64,000 nucleotides of DNA from Desulfosarcina sp. OttesenSCG-928-A07 (GTDB lineage Bacteria > Desulfobacterota > Desulfobacteria > Desulfobacterales > Desulfosarcinaceae): contig JAJDJS010000009.1 in NCBI GenBank assembly GCA_030267325.1, positions 1 to 64,000 of the forward strand, read 5' to 3'. Below the pieces are notes generated by a model, which was not told the origin of the DNA, searched no databases, and saw only the letters and a list, made by a program, of their open reading frames with translations. Of the stretch, positions 59,066 through 64,000 are shown piece by piece (the stretch's first letter is position 1; each line of letters begins with the position of its first letter). The translations under genes were made by a program, and so were the position numbers.

Positions 59066-59913
59066 GGTGTACCACCCTCGGAAAATTGCCCCATCACAGC
59101 CTCTCCCAATTCTTTGGACCGCCGGGCGGCTGTTTCCACGGCATTGATCACGGCTGCCCGAAAGCGTCCCTGTTCAAGGGCGTGCAGACCGAAAATGGTA
59201 GTTCCGCCGGGCGAGGTCACCTGGTCTTTGAGAACAGCGGGATGGTCGCCGGTTTCCACCAGCATTCGGGCCGCGCCCAGAAGGGTCTGGGCAGCCAGAA
59301 GCTGGGCGTCTTTCCGGGAAAGTCCGGTCTTGACGCCGGCATCGGAAAGGGCTTCGGCCATCAGAAACACATAGGCCGGACCGCTCCCGCTCAGGCCTGT
59401 TACCGCATCCATCATGGGGCCTTCGGTGACCACAACGGTTTTTCCCAGTGAATCAAAAATGGTCCGGGCCAGGTCAATATCCATCTCCGTGGCATTTCCG
59501 CCTGGGGAAATGGCGGTGGCGCCTTCGCGAACCGATACCGCCACATTGGGCATCACCCGGATAATCCGCCGGGCCTTGCCCAGAACCTGTTCCATGGCTG
59601 CAATGGAAATACCGGCCGCAACGGAAATCACCAGCTTTTCCATATCCAGAAGCCCTTGGGTCTCCCGGAGCACGCCGGCGAGAATCTGGGGCTTGACCGC
59701 ATAAATGATAATATCCGCGTCCCGGACCGCATCGGCATTTTGCCGGGTTGTGGAAATACCGAATTTTTCTCTGATTCCGGAAAGCTGGGCATCACTGGCG
59801 TCAGCACAAATGATATTTTTTTTCGGCACGCCGCTGTAATGGATCAATCCATTGATCAGCGCGCCGCCCATATTGCCGGCGCCGATGATTCCGATCTTTT
59901 TTTCCCTCAGCAT
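59062..59913 (-). CDS. proC: pyrroline-5-carboxylate reductase
   Basis: IGIIGAGNMGGALINGL; VTGLSGSGPAYVFLMAEALSDAGVK; TSPGGTTIFGLHALE. Confidence 0.95.
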   Translation of the reverse strand: MLREKKIGIIGAGNMGGALINGLIHYSGVPKKNIICADASDAQLSGIREKFGISTTRQNADAVRDADIIIYAVKPQILAGVLRETQGLLDMEKLVISVAAGISIAAMEQVLGKARRIIRVMPNVAVSVREGATAISPGGNATEMDIDLARTIFDSLGKTVVVTEGPMMDAVTGLSGSGPAYVFLMAEALSDAGVKTGLSRKDAQLLAAQTLLGAARMLVETGDHPAVLKDQVTSPGGTTIFGLHALEQGRFRAAVINAVETAARRSKELGEAVMGQFSEGGTP

Positions 59914-60028
59914 GACAGCATCCTTAAAACAAAGGGTTGGCGTTTGGACAAAGACACAGGGTCCGGAGCGATTCTTTTACCGTGAATCAACTCTTTTGGT
60001 GGTCAAAAAGGCGTCCGAAAAAAACAAA

Positions 60029-61219
60029 TTAGGCCGCCATCAATTGCTGGACTGCTTTTTCAAGGCCGTCGATGGTCAGTTCAAACATGGGAAAAATCTG
60101 CTGGATCATCATGATGGTGCGGGTATAGGGCCACATGGGTGCGGTCACGGGGTTGAGCCAGACACTGTGGGAAAAGGTGTTGGCCAGCATCCGGAGGCAT
60201 TCGATGCTGGGCTTGCCGCTGCGGTCGGAAATATAAATGGAGCCGTCTCTGGACATCAGCTCATAGGGCGCCATGCTGGCATCCCCCACCACAATGAGCC
60301 GGGTGTCCGGGTCCAGGCGAAACAAGTCGGTGATGCGGACGGGTTTCCGGTACCGGGCCGCATCTTCCCACACCGTATCGTAAATGGTGTTGTGGAAAAA
60401 AAAGGTGCGGACTTCCTTGAACTGGGCTTTTGCGTAGTCAAACAGCGTCTGCACCACCGCCACATACGGGTCCATGGACCAGCCGCCGTTGTCAATGGCC
60501 AGCATCACCTTGAGCCGGTCCTTCAGGCGGCGGTCAAAGGCGATTTCAATTTCCCCGGCATTTTTCATGGTGCGGTAAATGCTCTCATCCACATTCACCT
60601 GATCTTTGGGGCCTGCCGGAACCAGATGGCGCAGGCGTTTTAAGGCCTCGCCCACCATGGCCTGGGTCAGCGGTCCGGACAGGGAATAATCTCTGTACCG
60701 GCGCTCCATGGCGACTTTAACGGCGGATTTGTTGCGGGACACGCCGCCCACCCGCATGCCGCCCGGATGATACCCGGAATGGCCCACTGGTGAGGTGCCG
60801 CCGGTGCCGATCCATTTGCTGCCCCCGTCATGGCGGCCGTCCTGGTCTTTCAGCCGCTCTTTAAAATATTCGATCAGTTCTTCCGGCGTCATTTTGCTGA
60901 GCTGATCTTCGCTGACCCCCAGCACGTCAGCCATGGTTTTGGGGTCGGTCAGCCATTGCTCCAGCATGGCCCGGGCAATTTCATCCAGCTCCAGACCTTC
61001 GGCATCCGGCAGTTCCGCCCCGTGAAACGCATGGGCAAACACCTGGTCAAACAGGTCAAAATACCGTTCGCTTTTCACCAGGATGCTGCGGGAGGCAGTA
61101 TAAAACCCGTCCAGAGAAGAAATCAGACGGCTGGAAAGCGCCCGGTGCAGGGTCAGAAAAGCAGTGGGGCTGACGGGAATGCCCACCTCTTTCAGCTTGT
61201 AGAAGAAATCCAGGAACAT
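60029..61219 (-). CDS. VWA domain (CoxE-like) protein
   Basis: LKVMLAIDNGGWSMDPYV..; adjacent to MoxR ATPase. Confidence 0.85.
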   Translation of the reverse strand: MFLDFFYKLKEVGIPVSPTAFLTLHRALSSRLISSLDGFYTASRSILVKSERYFDLFDQVFAHAFHGAELPDAEGLELDEIARAMLEQWLTDPKTMADVLGVSEDQLSKMTPEELIEYFKERLKDQDGRHDGGSKWIGTGGTSPVGHSGYHPGGMRVGGVSRNKSAVKVAMERRYRDYSLSGPLTQAMVGEALKRLRHLVPAGPKDQVNVDESIYRTMKNAGEIEIAFDRRLKDRLKVMLAIDNGGWSMDPYVAVVQTLFDYAKAQFKEVRTFFFHNTIYDTVWEDAARYRKPVRITDLFRLDPDTRLIVVGDASMAPYELMSRDGSIYISDRSGKPSIECLRMLANTFSHSVWLNPVTAPMWPYTRTIMMIQQIFPMFELTIDGLEKAVQQLMAA

Positions 61220-61221
61220 GC

Positions 61222-62076
61222 TCAGAACATCTTTCGCCGGTTGATAAAGGTGCTGGCCCGCTCATAATCCCCGCTTTTTTTGAACAGCACGCCCAGAAAC
61301 GGCAGTTCACCCTTGGCCAGTTGTTTCGGCTTGAAATCCGGATCTGCTTTAAGGGCCCGGATCCAGTTAATCAGCTCCCGGGTGGCCGGACGTTTTTCAA
61401 TGGCTTCCAGTTCCCGCAGCCGGTAAAAAGCTTCAACTGCGCCCTCCATCAGCGCATCACTGCTTTCGGGAAAATGAACCGACAGAATCCGCCGCATCAT
61501 TTTGGGGTCCGGAAACGCAATGTGGTGGAAATTGCAGCGTCCCAGAAACGGATCAGAAAGGTCTTTTTTGGCGTTGGATGTGATGATGATCACCGGACGA
61601 TGGCGGGCGGTCACGGTTTTGTCGATCTCGATGATGTCAAAGGCCATTTGGTCCAGCACATCCAGCATGTCATCCTGAAAATCCGTGTCTGCCTTGTCGA
61701 TTTCGTCAATGAGCAAAACCGTGCGTCTGTCTGCCGCAAAGGCCTGACCGATTTTTCCCATTTTGATGTATTCTTCAATATTGCTCACATCCCGCCGGCT
61801 GTCGCCAAACCGGCTGTCGTTGAGCCGGGTCAGGGTATCGTACTGATAAAGTGCCTCCACCAGTTTCATGCTGGATTTCACGTTCAGCACAATGAGCGGC
61901 ATGGACAGGTTCTCGGCAATGGCGTGGGCCAGCATGGTTTTTCCGGTTCCCGGCTCTCCTTTGAGCAGCAGGGGCATTTCAAGGGCCATGGAAATGTTGA
62001 CAATCTGGGCCAGTTCTTCATCCAGCACATAACGGGACGCGCCGGTAAAAGACGCATCAGATGACGTTGCGGTCAT
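61222..62076 (-). CDS. MoxR-like AAA ATPase
   Basis: LLKGEPGTGKTMLAHAIAENL; VLLIDEIDKAD. Confidence 0.93.
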   Translation of the reverse strand: MTATSSDASFTGASRYVLDEELAQIVNISMALEMPLLLKGEPGTGKTMLAHAIAENLSMPLIVLNVKSSMKLVEALYQYDTLTRLNDSRFGDSRRDVSNIEEYIKMGKIGQAFAADRRTVLLIDEIDKADTDFQDDMLDVLDQMAFDIIEIDKTVTARHRPVIIITSNAKKDLSDPFLGRCNFHHIAFPDPKMMRRILSVHFPESSDALMEGAVEAFYRLRELEAIEKRPATRELINWIRALKADPDFKPKQLAKGELPFLGVLFKKSGDYERASTFINRRKMF

Positions 62077-62124
62077 GGGGCTTTTGTCCTCTTTGCTATC
62101 GTGTCTATCAAGGGTTTGTTTTGT

Positions 62125-63207
62125 TCAAAAATTGCGGCGCACCATGGTGGAGAGATCCCGGGTGAGATCCAGGACGCGCCTGGCCAGATCCACGGAAAGT
62201 GTGCCAAGCCCGCAACTGGGCGTGATAAGGGACTGGGACACAATCCGCACCGGGTCCATGCCAAGGGCCGTCACCTTTTCGAGCCGTGCCTGCCATCCGT
62301 CATACAGGGACGCTGCGGTCTCCCGCAAAATGGTTTCTTCGTTCACGGTGGGCACCATTCCCCAGGCCAGGTTGCCGCCGTCGGAAAGAAAGGCTGAAAT
62401 CTGCGGTCCGTAAAGAATGAACCGGTCAAAATAGGCATAGGCGTCAAAATTGATAATATCCGCGCCCGATTCCAGCACCAGGGACCAGTCCGTATTGGCG
62501 CACACATGAATGCCGGCAAGGCCGCCGTCTTCGTGAATGGCGTCCACCACGGGTTTCAGGCAGCCCAGAATGTCTTCTTTTGAAATGCTGATGAAATCCG
62601 ATGCGCCGAATCCGGCCAGGGCTGGCTCGTCAATAAAAATAATGACCGGACATCCTGGACCGGAAAGCTTCCGGATCTGCCACCGGGCATTGAGGGACAG
62701 AAGCTTGACCGCCGCATCGCGCAGGGTGTCATTGTAAAAAATCGCCCGGCCGTCCTGGTCTTTGGTGCCGGTGCAAAAGGTAACCGGACCGGTGACCTGA
62801 CCTTTGACGGCAAAGGGCGGGCGGGAAAGGCCGGAAAGCGTGTCCAGCAGCGCACGGATGCCACCGGCAGCGGATTCGGTCAGGGCAAAGCGGGAATCGT
62901 CCAGCCGGGACAGATCTTCGCTCACCGTCATATAATCTTCAAAAAAGGACAGGAGCGCCGCATCAAAGGCATCCCCTGCGGCAGCGATAAAGGTCTTGTC
63001 GTTCTGACAAACCACGCCGGGCATGCCTGGAAGAAACTGCTGCATCATGCCTTCCTGGGGGAAAACCGGCAGTTGAATCCACAGCGGAATTTCCGGTGTG
63101 TAGTCCATGACCAGACGGGCGGCTGCCGTGTGACTATCCAGCGGCAGGCTTCCGATGAGCAGCGGCCGCCCTCCGGACTGCAGATGGCGGCGAAAAGGGG
63201 GAGACAT
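62125..63207 (-). CDS. methionine synthase (MetE C-terminal)/uroporphyrinogen decarboxylase-like protein
   Basis: GQVTGPVTFCTG, IFIDEPALAGFG, GIHVCANTDWSLVLESGADIINFDAY; start MSPPFRRHL with GGAG SD. Confidence 0.8.
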   Translation of the reverse strand: MSPPFRRHLQSGGRPLLIGSLPLDSHTAAARLVMDYTPEIPLWIQLPVFPQEGMMQQFLPGMPGVVCQNDKTFIAAAGDAFDAALLSFFEDYMTVSEDLSRLDDSRFALTESAAGGIRALLDTLSGLSRPPFAVKGQVTGPVTFCTGTKDQDGRAIFYNDTLRDAAVKLLSLNARWQIRKLSGPGCPVIIFIDEPALAGFGASDFISISKEDILGCLKPVVDAIHEDGGLAGIHVCANTDWSLVLESGADIINFDAYAYFDRFILYGPQISAFLSDGGNLAWGMVPTVNEETILRETAASLYDGWQARLEKVTALGMDPVRIVSQSLITPSCGLGTLSVDLARRVLDLTRDLSTMVRRNF

Positions 63208-63445
63208 GAAAACACTCCTTTCGGTTTGTAATTCTGACTGAAAAGGGATTACCATGCCCACCGGGTTTTCACAAGACCGGGAAAAACACCGTTGAAGATA
63301 CACGCGAAAACACGCTAGGGGACCGGGCAGTCAAAAAACAGATGGGAGTTTGACAAATTCGGTTTGCCAAGATTTTGAAGTCGCGATGGCGATGCATTCC
63401 CCTTGCGAACCCAAAACAACCTGTGATAAGAGGCCTCACAAAAAT

Positions 63446-63522
<77 letters not shown>

Positions 63523-63790
63523 CTCATCATTGCTGCGGCAGGCTGAAAAGATCAGTGCCCGCCATTGCCGACCGACCTCATAAGGAGCGTACCTTCGGCC
63601 CACGCCCTTTTGAGGTAACAGCGGATGACCTCAAAATCCTCTCTTGGGCATTCATCCAAAACCTGAAGTCTTCCGGTTAGACAGCGTCACCTTCAAAAAC
63701 ATAACGATTTGAATTCATTACAAAAACAAATCCTCCTGCTTTTCCAATGCTCAATGATTTCAAACTGTTACAAACTCGAGACGACACTAT

Positions 63791-64000
63791 CTAAGGCGTT
63801 TCCGGGGAAGTTTTCGCTTCCTCCCTCGGCTCTGCCCGTGCCTCCATAACAAATTTGTCCACTTCCTGAACCTTCATATGCTGGGGAAAGGAAAGAATCA
63901 GTTCAGTTGCGTCGTCGCGTTTCATATCCACACGGGTAACACTTCTTCCCACTTCTGCGCCGGACTTATCCACGGCTTTCCCGATAATGACGCCGTGAAA
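63791..64000 (-). CDS. C-terminal part of a hypothetical protein continuing past the window end
   Basis: Open frame on minus strand ending in ...SFPQHMKVQEVDKFVMEARAEPREEAKTSPETP*. Confidence 0.5.
   Translation of the reverse strand, partial: FHGVIIGKAVDKSGAEVGRSVTRVDMKRDDATELILSFPQHMKVQEVDKFVMEARAEPREEAKTSPETP

Overview
Window from a sulfate-reducer-like (Desulfobacterota-type, inferred) chromosome, largely coding on both strands, with no CRISPR array, integrase, transposase or rRNA recognised. Main blocks: (i) DUF4062 + Schlafen/AlbA_2 gene pair (0.5-2.6 kb); (ii) gmhB-like and recD2; (iii) a lipid operon (ACP, ketosynthase, acyltransferase, B12-type radical SAM, plsY) with a Septu-like ATPase/HNH pair inserted by ATGA overlap (7.9-10 kb); (iv) a Fic protein and a tetraheme cytochrome c3; (v) gdhA preceded by a GAF-ANTAR regulator gene, with a promoter, two hairpins carrying identical AACGGC hexaloops, and an overlapping intrinsic terminator between them; (vi) an anaerobic benzoyl-CoA degradation cluster (CoA ligase, sigma54 two-component system, thiolase/Zn-ribbon, SDR, bamA/bamQ/bamR-type genes); (vii) cmoAB, DksA-like, nadE; (viii) a 12.7 kb defence operon on the minus strand (half-hsdS, hsdM, dinD, rhuM/Fic-like, hsdS, two ThsB-like TIR genes, a TIR-SLOG-like effector gene, hsdR, YgjP-like metallopeptidase); (ix) an M48 lipoprotein, UvrD-type helicase, OppF-type ATPase, redox genes, proC, MoxR/VWA pair, MetE-like protein and tRNA-Pro(TGG). 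The strongest candidates for follow-up are the Thoeris-like cassette with two TIR genes and a TIR-SLOG effector inside a type I RM operon, and the ANTAR antitermination leader in front of gdhA.
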